Part shown: positions 49,571 through 60,964 of the stretch, one piece after another
Numbering within the stretch: the stretch's first letter is position 1
Layout: every line of letters begins with the position of its first letter
Source of the DNA: Stentor roeselii
Lineage: Eukaryota; Ciliophora; Heterotrichea; Heterotrichida; Stentoridae
Direction of reading: 5' to 3'
DNA: 64,000 bases
Assembly: GCA_006503475.1 (NCBI GenBank)
Contig: RSEH01000160.1
Span: 46,753 to 110,752 of the forward strand
Program-made: the position numbers and the translations under genes
Notes under the pieces: model-generated
The model's database searches: none
What the model was told of the DNA's origin: nothing
The model's input: the letters and a program-made list of their open reading frames with translations, nothing else

Positions 49571-52461
49571 AAGTTAGATTTAATAGTTTTTTTTTAGAGA
49601 AATTTTTAGTTAGTTGATGTTCAGGTTTCGAGTTTTGCGAATATTTTCAAGAGAGGAGTTGATTTTTTGTGTTGATGTACTAAGGTAGAGGTCTTAGAAT
49701 AATTTAGAGTAGATATAGGCTTGAATTTGATAAAAAACCGAATGAATATTAAGTTTTGTTTATTTAAGTAGGGCAAAAGTAGAATTTAATAAGAAATGAT
49801 TTACATTAATCTATTGAGACTGATTTCAGTTAATATAGTAAACCTTTGAAGTTGGGTACCTGTAAAATTGTACTCTTTATTATTTAGGCACTCGAAGGTT
49901 GTAAAATAAATTTATTCTTTTTTAATCAATCTTCTTGAAGTAGGTGGCCTCTCTAACTCGTAAGTTTTCATTATTTAATATTTTTGCATTATTTTTTTCT
50001 CCATAAGTTGGGTATTAACATAAATTGCACGAAAGATCTTAAATGTGCTTACTTTGGAAAAAGAATCAAGCTTATTAGGTTTTTTATTTTGTAAACTCAG
50101 AATGAAAACACTAATTAGTATAAATTTCAAATTCAGCTGCTAAGCACATATAAATAATAATTCTAAATAAAGAGTTTAATAAATGATCAAAAAGTATGCC
50201 ACGTGATAGATGTCGTAAGATGAGGAAATCGAAAATGAAGATATAAATATGCTTTCTTGCACCAAGTTAAAGACAATATTCATTTGAAGTTTATATCGGG
50301 TGTATAATCAAGTAAGCGGTAAAATTTTACTGATAGACAAAATATATTGAATAAAAAGCTTCTAAAGGATGGTTAAAGCATTTTATTCAAGCACATCTGT
50401 TTTAAAACAATTTTAAAGATCCCCATCAACTAATCACGAACCAATAGCTAATTTTATTGAGAAGTTAAGTTTTTTGTTTTGGTGATTCGATCTTAGAATT
50501 TTTCAACTGTGATCAAATAGAGTAATTTCATATAAATCCTAAAAAGTAGTTAAAAGTATTAAGAATAAGTAAAAAGAAAAAATTAAAAAAGAAAGACTCC
50601 TTTTTTCAACTACTATGACAGCCGAAAAGCTATAATCACTGATTTTGGCAAATATAAGTCCCTTGATACTTAAAGAATTTCATATTGCAAAACTTTTCAG
50701 TGACCTTAAATGCAAATAACAAGTACTTCATGATATTAAGACTATTTGAAAACTTGGTGAAAGATACAAACAATTAAATAGCCAAATAGGAAAATAGCAC
50801 TATTAATAAATAATTCTTAGATATGTATCTCTCTAGATCTATCAAATCAGATTAATTTTCATTCCTCGAAATACAACAAGTTTTCCAGCCACTTGATCAA
50901 GGAATTATAAAATCAATTAACTCTCTATTTAAAATATCTAATAAGTTTCCTAGTTACTGGTAAAGCTGATTAACTAATTTTTAGAGCTTAGGAATTTCAA
51001 TACTGGATAGATTTACTGGGTTTCTCATGTTTTGAATGACTTTAACAACGAATGCATGAAACTGCTTCGTAAAAGCCAGATTTAGTCAGGAGAGTTTGGA
51101 AACTGAGCAATCAGAGAAGAAGTATTTGTTGAGATAAAAACAGATCCTCTACACTTATTAAAGTAGTGAGGGTATTCAGTACTTGAGTTTTTCTTTTCAT
51201 GATCATATTTTTACTTTCAATTTAATTGATAAGAAGATTATTTATACTCAATAATATTAAAAGAATACAAAGATTTAATTTAATAAAAGGACTTAATGCG
51301 AGTTTGCATGATAAGTCTAGCTTATATCAGTCAAAAACAAAGAAAATATTTATGCTGAATATTGTTATTTCGGCCATTAGTTACATAAAATATTCCGCGA
51401 AATTAGCTTATTGAAGTATGAGAAGCAGTTTCATCTATCAGTTTTATTGAAAGCCACTTCGGGAAAAAATATTCAAGAAAAGTATCAATCCAAGCAGCAA
51501 TCAATAATTAGATACTTTAAGGAATAGTCTTAAAAATTCATTTAGAAAAAATATTATGAATTATTAATGAATTCGGCAAAATTATGGGAAAGAGAAGCGC
51601 CCAACTTAGAGGGGCTATATTATTTGAAAAAACATATTTAAAATTTCTCTATAATTAAATTTTGATAATCGATGCAAGATGTTCATATTCTAATACTTAA
51701 AATCAATAATTAACTCATCAATTTTAATAATTAAACCTTAATACTTCATTAAACTACGCCTTATTTTTCAATATAACCAGATCTCCATCCTTATAATAGC
51801 ACTGAAATTTATTTCTTGAGTTTTATGTCGCATTTGATTGATGCATTATCTGTTTCCCATACAATATTGCAATATAGATATTAAAGGCTAATATTTTATA
51901 TTAAAAAAACTATTTCTTTATTGAAATATATTTAGTTTGAAGATAATAATCACTGGATCAGCTTGACCATTTAAAAGGCTTATTTTAATTATAATGAATA
52001 TCGAAATTATAAGTTACAATATTGAATTTCCTAATCATTAAACAACAATAAATTAATCCAAATACAACTAATCAACAAAGCAATTTGACAGTAATAATTT
52101 ATGATTTATTTAAAGTAAACTACTCTGAAAAACAAAACTCAATTTAGTGCTTTAAAACTAAAAATTGACTCCAATTTCCTTTTTGTCTTTTCCCATTTTT
52201 ATATGAGTATTACAATATAACTAAATAAACTTCTTCAAATCCACAGTAATCCAGATTCAAATAATCAAGCCCTCTAAACTAAATCATGCACCAAATGCTC
52301 AAAAATCCAAAAATAATCCTACCTCAACTATCTTTCCTTAAACCAAATCATTACTTCAATCATAAACCTAAAAACCAACAAATCCCTAACCACTCTAAAA
52401 CATTCCCTAAAATTTTCCATAACTTTAAATCAACCCATCACCTTAATTCATTTATCTAATA
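49571..52461. other. 2.9-kb AT-rich intergenic region
   Basis: No supportable gene; the longest ORF (51226, 62 codons) has a non-ATG start and AT-driven composition. The last ~260 bp before 52462 are strongly C-rich and G-poor on the + strand, like other upstream flanks, and probably include the promoter. Confidence 0.6.
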
Positions 52462-55400
52462 ATGTTCCAATTGTTGTCTCAAATAATTCTCTGCGTATGC
52501 CAGATCTATGAACCTCCAACTATCTTTAACTGCGGGTTTTACCTTTGCACTGAAAGAAACCTTGCAAATGGAATCTGCGACAAGGGCTGCATGACAGAAG
52601 CCTGTTTTTACGACGGCGATTTTTTGAAAGGTTTCGAGACCTCTGACTGTTACCTGGAATGCCTGAGTCTTGGCTGTACTCAAGCCGATCTAACGAACGA
52701 AATCTGCGACGAGGCCTGCAACTTCTACCAATGCGGGTGGGACCTGGGAAAATGCGGGTATTGCAGGACAGGCTGTACAGTTGAGCTACTTTCAAACAAC
52801 GTCTGTGATGAAGAATGCAACTTCCAAGAATGCGATTTCGACAACCTCGCCTGCGGACTATGCTCCTCAGGTTGTTTTTTAGAAGATTTGGAAAATTTGG
52901 AGTGTGACTGGCAATGTAACTTCGAAGACTGTTTTTATGATAATCGAATTTGTGAAATCGAAGGAAGGATTTCTTTGAAGTATTTGAAAGATTTTGATAA
53001 TGGAGTTTGTGATTTTAATGCTAATAGTCCTTTCGTGTTTTACGACTTTGGAGACTGTTCTTGTCCTGAGTATTGCGATGGGATTGAACTGGGTGTTAAT
53101 GATTATTGTCAACTTTCTGGAATGTTTGAAGTGTGTAAAAATTATCAGTGTGGCTTTCATGATGGACTTTGTGGGTTTTGTGCTGTTGGGTGTTATGAAA
53201 ATATGCTTGGAAATTCTGTTTGTGACTTGGAATGTCTTACTCCTTTATGTGGATTTGATAAGGGAGACTGTGGATGCGCTGTTGACTGTCCTATTCTACT
53301 TCAATCTGAAAGTTTCACGTTTATTGACCCCATGAATGTCGGGTGTAAAGCTGAATGTTTAGTTGAAAGTTGTAACTATGCAAGTGACTTTTGTCAAGAT
53401 AGAGAAATACTTAAAGTTGCTTTGATTAATACTCTTGTTTTCAGTGATTTTATCAGGAAACCAAATTTGGATTATTGTTTTTGTGATGATTTTGAGAAAA
53501 TGGTTCAAGGAACTTTAACTTGCACTGTTGATGATGACTGTTATAATGAAAAGTGTCTTTATTGTGCAGGGTCTTTCGAGAAACTAGCGAAAAATTGCTT
53601 GAGAGGAAATGAAAAAAAGTGTTTTGTTTGTAAAGACATGATGATTAAAGATACTTGTGTCAAGATTTACAATGAATGTCCTTTAGGTTTCTTTGAAAAC
53701 AAGAAACTCGCTTATATCTTCGACGATGGACCTGTGAGGTGGTGCATTCAAGACCCCATCAAATACTCCCCTCTTCATTACTTTGAACTAATCGTAAACA
53801 GCAGTCAAAAATACGAAGATAACAGTTTTGGGCTAGGAACTGAAAATTTTCCAATAAACTGTCTTCTTTACGCAATGATTTCAGCGACTGGGTCTTATAC
53901 TAAACTATTCATTCGATCTGAGAATAATGATTTAACTTTTAATTCAAGAATTTCAAGTCCTATTGTTAATAATCTTTACTCTCCCTTTGACTTCACAGTC
54001 TCTCTTGAATTACTTGAACTCTGGATCATTGGAGACCTTCCTCAAGGAAAAAGACCTGTCGTGTTTTGGAAGGATAAAATTTCAATCGCTCCAAAACATA
54101 GAAAAGTTTTTTTTGTTAACATTAACTTCAACGCAAGTCAATTTTTTAAAGAGTGTGCTCAGGACTTTTGTGAGTACTGCAGGACTATCTTTAAAAATCA
54201 AGAAAAAATCTTTGATGATCGAGGACAAGAACTGGAAAATGACGCTGAAATCATCAAAACTTGCTCAGATTTTCATGATTTCGATGTTTTTCAGATGAAT
54301 GTTGACTGTTCATTTGAAAATGTCACTTTTTCTCATTTCCGTTTTCAGTTCTCAAGTTTCATTAGAACTACTAAATCATTGAAATTAGTTAATGTGGATT
54401 TTATTAGAATGCAGGCGAAGGCAAAAGGAAGTATTTTAAAATTTGAGAATTTTGAACTTTCAGCGAAAAATTTTCTGTTTTATAAAAAAGGAATTGTGCA
54501 GGATTTAGGAGCAGGTTATGAAGATATTAAGGCAGTAAGCACTGGAAGCTTTATCTATTCAGAGATGATTTATAAGATTGATATAGAAGAAGTGAAATTT
54601 TTATTTAACTTCATTTTTTCTTCACCTCAAAGTTCTTTTAAAAGTTATTTAATCTACGTTAAGGACTTCAATAGAACTCTTTCAATTAAGAACTGCTTAT
54701 TCGAAAGTAACTATTTGAATTACATTCTCTTTGTTGATGTCAAATTGGAGTCCCCTTCACTTTTTTATCAAACCATTTACTTTTATGGTGCAGTTGCTGA
54801 TCAGGTTCATTTTACACTAGAAAATTTAACAATTATTGATAATTATTGCTCTGAAGGCATGATTGTTTATTTAATGGAAAAATCACTTCACAATTTTTAC
54901 TTTTCAAATATTTCTATTCAAGGAGTTGTTGCAGGAAAACAAGGAATCATTACTTTAACTAGAATGAAAATGCCAAATTATGAGGAAAAATATGGAAGTA
55001 CTAAAAAGATTATTTATTTTGGAATAGAAAGTGAATATCATATTAGTAGAAGATCTTTGAATTTTACAGCGATTCTCATAAAAAATGTGAAAAGTGGTCT
55101 AAGTGCTATTGAAATATCTGGAGTCCCTAATCAAATAATAACTGATGTTTTTATTTCAGGAGTTCAAGATGGAACTAAGGAAGATATTCAAAGAATTATA
55201 AGAAAATTTAAAGAATCTGGCAGGTATTTATCTTTAATTGAAAATGATGAGTTGCCTGTTATGAACTGCTCAAGTATTATCAGTGTGACTAAAAATTTCA
55301 ATAATGTTTACAGTAATATTTTCATTGAGAACTCAGCTTGTGTTTTAAAGCAGAACACTTTCGGCTTCGTTTATTCACAAGGAGAAGGAAATTCGAATTT

Positions 55401-58400
55401 TTCATTTTTTCGATTTTTGAATATTTTAAGTAAAAGTTCTCAGGGAACTTCGTTGTCCTTGTCAAAACTCGAGAAAGTTTTAATTTCAGATCTTGTAATA
55501 GAATCAACTGAAAACCTTTTAGGTCCAGTGTTGAAAATTGAGTCATGCTTGAATATCACTGTAAATAGACTTTTAGTGAGTGATGTTAAGTCTTATTATT
55601 CAAGTGTTCTCACATTTAAAGATGTTACTTTTTTAGAATTTTCATCTTTTTATGTGTCGAATGCGACTACTTTTTTCAGTGATGGAGGATGTCTTTCTAT
55701 TCTCACATCGAATATAGATAATTCGATATTTATCATGAATGGATCACTTGAGAACTGCAAATCTATCAATAGAAATGGAGGAGGGATTTATATTGGTGGA
55801 ATCAATTTGGAGTCTATAACACAATTTACGATAAAAGACTTAAATATTTCTAATTCAAGTGCGAATGATGGCTCAATGGTTTTTATTTCAAATTTGATCA
55901 CTCTCTCATTTGAGTATCCTTCAATAATTTCCTCAATAATCGGTAATGCAAACTATGCAGATCAAGGAGGAGCTCTTACCTTAGTTCATCGATCAGGTTT
56001 TCTCCAGTTAGAAGACATAAAAATCAAAGAATCCCAAGGAACTATATCCGGAATAAAATGTTTATTCAAAGACCGAAGCCAAAAACTCGAACTAAAAAAT
56101 ATCTTAATTGAAAAATGCAATTCTTCCAATTCAATCATTTCAATAAAAGGAAGTAAAATATTCCCAGAAGTCTCAATTGAAAAGCTATCAGTTTATTGGT
56201 GCTCAGGAACAATACTTGACCTAAGCTTTGTCTCCTTAAAAATTTTCGATTTTCAATCAGAAAACAATGAATTTGGACTTTTTGCAGATAAAAGTTCAAA
56301 AGTTAGCATTTTCGATTTAAAATTCTTGAATATGAAAAATTATTGTATAAAGCTTCGTAAGGCTTCAAGTATCGAGTGCGTTAACTGTCGGTTTATGAAC
56401 AACAATCACAGTATCATCATTTCTAATGAAAGAAGTAACTCTTCACTTATCAGTAGTTTGGTTTCAAATAACTATAACATGAAAACAAATACTTTTAACT
56501 TTGCCACAGGATTTCATTTATTCAAAAATGTGACTTTTACAAAAAATAAATCATTTAACTTTCCTTATTTTTCATTGGTTCAAGTGGAAATTTTTCTTGA
56601 TTATTGCAGATTTTTTGATAATCATGTGTTTTTTTCGCAATCGATAATAGTTTTTTCTTCAAAAAGTAAGATATTCCTTAAAAACAGCACCTTAAGCCAT
56701 GATTCTAGTCAACAAGGTTTCCTGTTTAATAGTGTCTTGGAAGACTACATTGAAATCCAAGATTCTCATTTCATGAACAATCTTTCAGATTCAGGAATAA
56801 TAAACATTAACAAAGGAACTATTCAAATAAATTCAACTCAATTTCTGAATATCACTTCAAGTTTCATTCAAGCAAAAAATTCTAAAGTAAGTCTCATCAA
56901 GTCCAACTTTATCAGTTCAGAAAAGTGTCAAACTTCGAATCGTCTGATAAGTGTTGAAGATGAATCACTTTTTATTGACTCTTCAATGATTTCTGATAAG
57001 TCTCTTGATGAGAACTTCTACATTTACTTATTCAGAGTGAAAAAAGTAGAGATTTTGAATACAGCTTTGATTGGGTCAATTAAATCAGCTGCTCTTCACT
57101 CGATTGACTCGAATCAGATCTTTCTTTCGAATTCTTCAATTTTTGATTTTAACTCATCTGAAGCTGCTGTTAAATTTGTTGGTTTTTCAGTATTTTCATC
57201 TGTTTTTATATCAGGAACAAGTATTATGAATAACTCTTGCTTTGATAGTGGAGCAGCTATTTATGCTCAAAATGTTGAATTGGTGATTGATAATGTAAAG
57301 ATTTATGATAATCGTGCGGCTTATAAGGGAGGAGGAGTCTTTTTTGTTAGTCCGAAATGCAATGTTTGTGGATTTAGATTGAATCATTCTAGAATATTTA
57401 ATAATTCGTGTTTTGAGGAAGGTGGAGGAATTTTTTGGAGAAATGTTGACCCGTTTATTGAAAATTCGGATATCGCGGGGAATTTAGCTATTTCAGGTAA
57501 TGACTTTGCAAGTGACCCATCAAAAATCTCAATTACAACACTTTCGATCTTTAATAAATTACCTTCAGAATCTAATGATAATACATTAAATCCTCCACCT
57601 GGACAAATACTTTCATTTCAAATAAAAATCGAAATCCAAGACCCTTACAATCAAACAATAAAAACTGATTTTTCAAGCACTCTTCGAGTTTCAGCTAAAC
57701 CAGTTAATTTGAATGAATCATCCCAAACATCCATTTCAGGTTCTTCAGAATTTACAGCATCAGCAGGTACTTTCATTATTCAAAATTTAACTGTTTATGC
57801 AGTTCCAGGGTCGAAAGTCAATCTTGAATTTTATACTTCAACAATAAAAAATGATATGGAAATGAAGGGAAACAATTCAGATTTTATTACTATTGAATTT
57901 AGAGAATGCCTTGTTGGAGAAGAAACTGGACCTAATTACTGTAGACTGTGTCCTAAAGATAAATATCTTATCAAAAAGTCCTCTCAATGTAAAATTTGCC
58001 CTAATGGTGCTACTTGTCCAGGAGGGTCAGTTATTTCTGTTGATGATGGGTTTTGGAGATCGAGTCTTGAATCAGAAGTTGTTTATAGATGTGTACCGAG
58101 TGAGGCATGCAAGGCTGGAAACGAAACTAATGAGCTAGGGTCTTGTGCCACTGGGTATAAAGGAGCATTTTGTCAGTCTTGTGACACAGGATACTACAAA
58201 AGTTTTAACTCTATCTGTGCTAAATGTCCAAGTTCCAGGTATAACAAACTAATTGCATTCATTTTGATTTCTCTGTTCATTTTTATTTGCTACTTTTTCG
58301 TGAGAACAACTCTGAAATCAGCTTTTTCCGCGAAATCTCTTTACTCGATTTACATTAAAATATTTCTAAGTTACATTCAACTCATTTACCTTACAACTCA

Positions 58401-59514
58401 ATTCAACATCATATGGCCGAACTATATTGATGGAACAATTTTTCTCCAAAGAAATGCAGCTACTTTAACTGAAAGAATATTTACTTTTGACTGTTATATT
58501 TCATCAGCAGATAGTATCGAAAGTTATTATTTCAAACTTGTTTTATTCGCTGTCCTTCCAGCTGTTCTTGCTGGTTGCTCTTTCTTATTTTGGGTTGGAG
58601 TGAGTTTTGTTAAAGAATCTAATGTTTATTTGAAAAGAGAAAACTTTGCATCAATTATTATCTTGTTTTATTTAGTTTATCCGAATATTTTAAGTGTTAT
58701 GTTCAGTCATTTTGTGTGCAAAGAAGCTGATATACTTGGGTTCTTTCTTAGTGATAATACCTTGATTAAATGTTGGACTTCAAGTCATCTGAAGTATAGT
58801 TTAATTATTGTTATTCCTAGCATCGTGGCCTGGTGTGTAATGACTCCATTGGCTATAATGATCTTAATAATAAAAATAAGAAAAAAATTGATGAAAGATC
58901 ATTTTCGGATAGTTTATGGTTACCTTGTGAATGGTTATAAGAAATCAAAGTTTTACTGGGAGTTTGTCATCAATTATCGTAAACTTGTATTGATTTCTAT
59001 ATCAGTTTTTATGACATATGACTACCAAATAATCCAAGCTCTTACAATGATTATAACTCTGCTTACATCTCTTTATTTTCAATATACGAATAGTCCTTAC
59101 AGCGAAAAAACCTTGAATACAATGGAGATCAAAGCTCTTTTAGTATCAACCTTAACCATTTATAGTGGTATCTATTTCATGTCTAAAGTTCTAGATAATA
59201 CTTGGATGATATTTGTTTCGATTATTATTCTTTTTGGTAATTCTTACTTTTTAGTCTTATGGATCTATTTCATGGTCAAGGCATTAGGGGATTATCTCAT
59301 GGAAAAATTCGAAGTCTTTAGGTATTACTTCAAAAAAGGAGACTCGTACAATGAAAACTTTAACGAAGAGGCCTTGAATAAGAAAGGACTTTTTAAAGAT
59401 AAAGACAATAAACAAATTATGACTTTATTTGAGCTTAAAAGTAATACCTTTGATGAATCGTGGAAATTTGAGGACATGAAAGAGCTTTATGAAAATATTC
59501 TTCATTATGATTAG
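52462..59514 (+). CDS. Giant LNR / beta-helix / multi-TM surface protein, copy 1
   Basis: 2,350 aa, ATG to TAG, uninterrupted. A signal peptide (MFQLLSQIILCVCQ) is followed at ~25-315 by at least six Lin-12/Notch-repeat-like modules (NGICDKGCMTEACFYDGD, NEICDEACNFYQCGWD, NNVCDEECNFQECDFDN, NSVCDLECLTPLCGFDKGDC) and more Cys pairs to ~415. Residues ~560-1680 are low-complexity Asn/Ser/Ile repeats of ~20-30 residues typical of a right-handed beta-helix. A second Cys-rich block begins at ~1812 (CRLCPKDKY, CKICPNGATCPGG, FCQSCDTGYY). About 8-9 TM helices occupy ~1926-2276, then an acidic cytosolic tail. Such architectures are common in ciliates; a surface receptor or adhesion role is inference. 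Paralogue at 62259. Confidence 0.9.
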   Translation: MFQLLSQIILCVCQIYEPPTIFNCGFYLCTERNLANGICDKGCMTEACFYDGDFLKGFETSDCYLECLSLGCTQADLTNEICDEACNFYQCGWDLGKCGYCRTGCTVELLSNNVCDEECNFQECDFDNLACGLCSSGCFLEDLENLECDWQCNFEDCFYDNRICEIEGRISLKYLKDFDNGVCDFNANSPFVFYDFGDCSCPEYCDGIELGVNDYCQLSGMFEVCKNYQCGFHDGLCGFCAVGCYENMLGNSVCDLECLTPLCGFDKGDCGCAVDCPILLQSESFTFIDPMNVGCKAECLVESCNYASDFCQDREILKVALINTLVFSDFIRKPNLDYCFCDDFEKMVQGTLTCTVDDDCYNEKCLYCAGSFEKLAKNCLRGNEKKCFVCKDMMIKDTCVKIYNECPLGFFENKKLAYIFDDGPVRWCIQDPIKYSPLHYFELIVNSSQKYEDNSFGLGTENFPINCLLYAMISATGSYTKLFIRSENNDLTFNSRISSPIVNNLYSPFDFTVSLELLELWIIGDLPQGKRPVVFWKDKISIAPKHRKVFFVNINFNASQFFKECAQDFCEYCRTIFKNQEKIFDDRGQELENDAEIIKTCSDFHDFDVFQMNVDCSFENVTFSHFRFQFSSFIRTTKSLKLVNVDFIRMQAKAKGSILKFENFELSAKNFLFYKKGIVQDLGAGYEDIKAVSTGSFIYSEMIYKIDIEEVKFLFNFIFSSPQSSFKSYLIYVKDFNRTLSIKNCLFESNYLNYILFVDVKLESPSLFYQTIYFYGAVADQVHFTLENLTIIDNYCSEGMIVYLMEKSLHNFYFSNISIQGVVAGKQGIITLTRMKMPNYEEKYGSTKKIIYFGIESEYHISRRSLNFTAILIKNVKSGLSAIEISGVPNQIITDVFISGVQDGTKEDIQRIIRKFKESGRYLSLIENDELPVMNCSSIISVTKNFNNVYSNIFIENSACVLKQNTFGFVYSQGEGNSNFSFFRFLNILSKSSQGTSLSLSKLEKVLISDLVIESTENLLGPVLKIESCLNITVNRLLVSDVKSYYSSVLTFKDVTFLEFSSFYVSNATTFFSDGGCLSILTSNIDNSIFIMNGSLENCKSINRNGGGIYIGGINLESITQFTIKDLNISNSSANDGSMVFISNLITLSFEYPSIISSIIGNANYADQGGALTLVHRSGFLQLEDIKIKESQGTISGIKCLFKDRSQKLELKNILIEKCNSSNSIISIKGSKIFPEVSIEKLSVYWCSGTILDLSFVSLKIFDFQSENNEFGLFADKSSKVSIFDLKFLNMKNYCIKLRKASSIECVNCRFMNNNHSIIISNERSNSSLISSLVSNNYNMKTNTFNFATGFHLFKNVTFTKNKSFNFPYFSLVQVEIFLDYCRFFDNHVFFSQSIIVFSSKSKIFLKNSTLSHDSSQQGFLFNSVLEDYIEIQDSHFMNNLSDSGIININKGTIQINSTQFLNITSSFIQAKNSKVSLIKSNFISSEKCQTSNRLISVEDESLFIDSSMISDKSLDENFYIYLFRVKKVEILNTALIGSIKSAALHSIDSNQIFLSNSSIFDFNSSEAAVKFVGFSVFSSVFISGTSIMNNSCFDSGAAIYAQNVELVIDNVKIYDNRAAYKGGGVFFVSPKCNVCGFRLNHSRIFNNSCFEEGGGIFWRNVDPFIENSDIAGNLAISGNDFASDPSKISITTLSIFNKLPSESNDNTLNPPPGQILSFQIKIEIQDPYNQTIKTDFSSTLRVSAKPVNLNESSQTSISGSSEFTASAGTFIIQNLTVYAVPGSKVNLEFYTSTIKNDMEMKGNNSDFITIEFRECLVGEETGPNYCRLCPKDKYLIKKSSQCKICPNGATCPGGSVISVDDGFWRSSLESEVVYRCVPSEACKAGNETNELGSCATGYKGAFCQSCDTGYYKSFNSICAKCPSSRYNKLIAFILISLFIFICYFFVRTTLKSAFSAKSLYSIYIKIFLSYIQLIYLTTQFNIIWPNYIDGTIFLQRNAATLTERIFTFDCYISSADSIESYYFKLVLFAVLPAVLAGCSFLFWVGVSFVKESNVYLKRENFASIIILFYLVYPNILSVMFSHFVCKEADILGFFLSDNTLIKCWTSSHLKYSLIIVIPSIVAWCVMTPLAIMILIIKIRKKLMKDHFRIVYGYLVNGYKKSKFYWEFVINYRKLVLISISVFMTYDYQIIQALTMIITLLTSLYFQYTNSPYSEKTLNTMEIKALLVSTLTIYSGIYFMSKVLDNTWMIFVSIIILFGNSYFLVLWIYFMVKALGDYLMEKFEVFRYYFKKGDSYNENFNEEALNKKGLFKDKDNKQIMTLFELKSNTFDESWKFEDMKELYENILHYD

Positions 59515-60964
59515 TTTATATAGATTTATTTAAAAAGCCTTATTATCAATTTATATGTTTTTTATTGTGACTCTTATTTGAAAGTTTTAAAGTATGATTT
59601 TTTAGATTTTTCCAGAGACTGAGTCTTATTAATTTATTGTGATTTGGTCTATTGAAAGTTTTAAAGTATGATTTTTTAGATTCTTCAGAGACTGAGTCAC
59701 TATTTTAGATATATCATAGCCTAATATAATGATTACTTTATACGTAGAAGATCATCAAATTATTAAATTCTATCGAGAAATATTTTATAGGAAAAAATTT
59801 CAATGTAATTCAATTTTAAACTTAGGAATATTGAAGATGCATACTATCGATTGCATAAACCTAGTAATTTTCTTAATGAATATAAAACTCTCACCAGATG
59901 AGTAATTAATTTATTCTTGAATTATTTGTATATGCCTCTGAAATATATTCTTGATAAGCCTATCTTCAAAGCCCTTTGAGCTAAAGAGATATTATTAGAT
60001 CAATTATTAAACACTTTGAATTATAAATGTGATCAATTGAATTAGAAACAACCAACATTATAAATTTCAAAAAACATAGAATTTTCCGAATATTTTTCAA
60101 ACTCTATCATTCTCTTAACTTCTCTTTAAGTATCCCAATTTCTCATGATATACTTTTTATTCATGCAATAAATATTATAAGTGAAAGATAATCTAAAGAG
60201 TCAACTTCTAGCTCACCAATCTTACAAATTTCATTCATTCCCTAAGTAGTTCAAAAATATAGTTTTCTTTATTATCTCTCAAAGAAAAATTCCTTATTTT
60301 TTATATATTGATCATCTTGAGTCATCATAATCTATAATTAAATCTTATTGAATTTTCTTTCTAGTTAAATTATCTGAGCATGGATCATTATAAAGAGGAT
60401 TTGATGGTGGTCAATCATTCCTAACAAGATTTGGTCCTAGATTATTCTGTTCTTGAAAGTGTCTCGAGATATAACATAAGTTTTAAAGATTAGATTCCAT
60501 ATATTTGTAAATATCTATAATCTCTCATACTTTACTGATTTATACTAGAAAAGAAATTAATATGCTTGCGAATATTATTGTTATTAATATTTCTTATGTT
60601 TAAGATTCTATGGTTTGGGTTTGAAAACTGTATATCAATTCAAATTTGATTTATATAATTATATATTCTTATTAAAAGATCAAAAGTTTGAGATTCTTTA
60701 GTTTTGGCAATAAACTATTGATTCATTTAAAACTTGATTGATGGAAAATGATATATTTTTAATGATCGGTTTATTATACAAAAATATACTGAATTTTATA
60801 AACTCTATAGATTTATTTAAATTTTATATGAATCCTATTGAACCATTTGGACTAATATGTTGAAATTTCAATAAATTCATTCAAATCATTAAAAAGTGAT
60901 CCTAAATGATTTCTGATGCTTGAACCTCTTCCTTCTATTCCCGCCATTTTCTATGGCCAAATAA
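59515..60964. other. 1.45-kb AT-rich intergenic region
   Basis: No gene seen. Contains the two-copy repeat at 59561-59698 next to the upstream gene. Near the right end TTCCCGCCATTTT (60938-60950) lies 14 nt before the ATG at 60965. Confidence 0.55.
59561..59698. repeat. Two-copy direct repeat, ~65 bp, 72-bp period
   Basis: TTTATTGTGA at 59561 and again at 59633 begins two copies that share TTGAAAGTTTTAAAGTATGA and CAGAGACTGAGTC. Located 46 bp after the stop of the giant surface-protein gene, so probably in its 3' UTR or flank. Confidence 0.9.

Noticed and set aside
51226-51414. 62-aa ORF in the 2.9-kb spacer
   Set aside because: No ATG at its start (TTG) and AT-biased composition.
45718-52461. 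tRNA, rRNA, CRISPR or transposon in the AT-rich deserts
   Set aside because: I found no B-box-like GGTTCGA element, array of direct repeats, terminal inverted repeats or transposase-like ORF by eye; a covariance-model search would be decisive.
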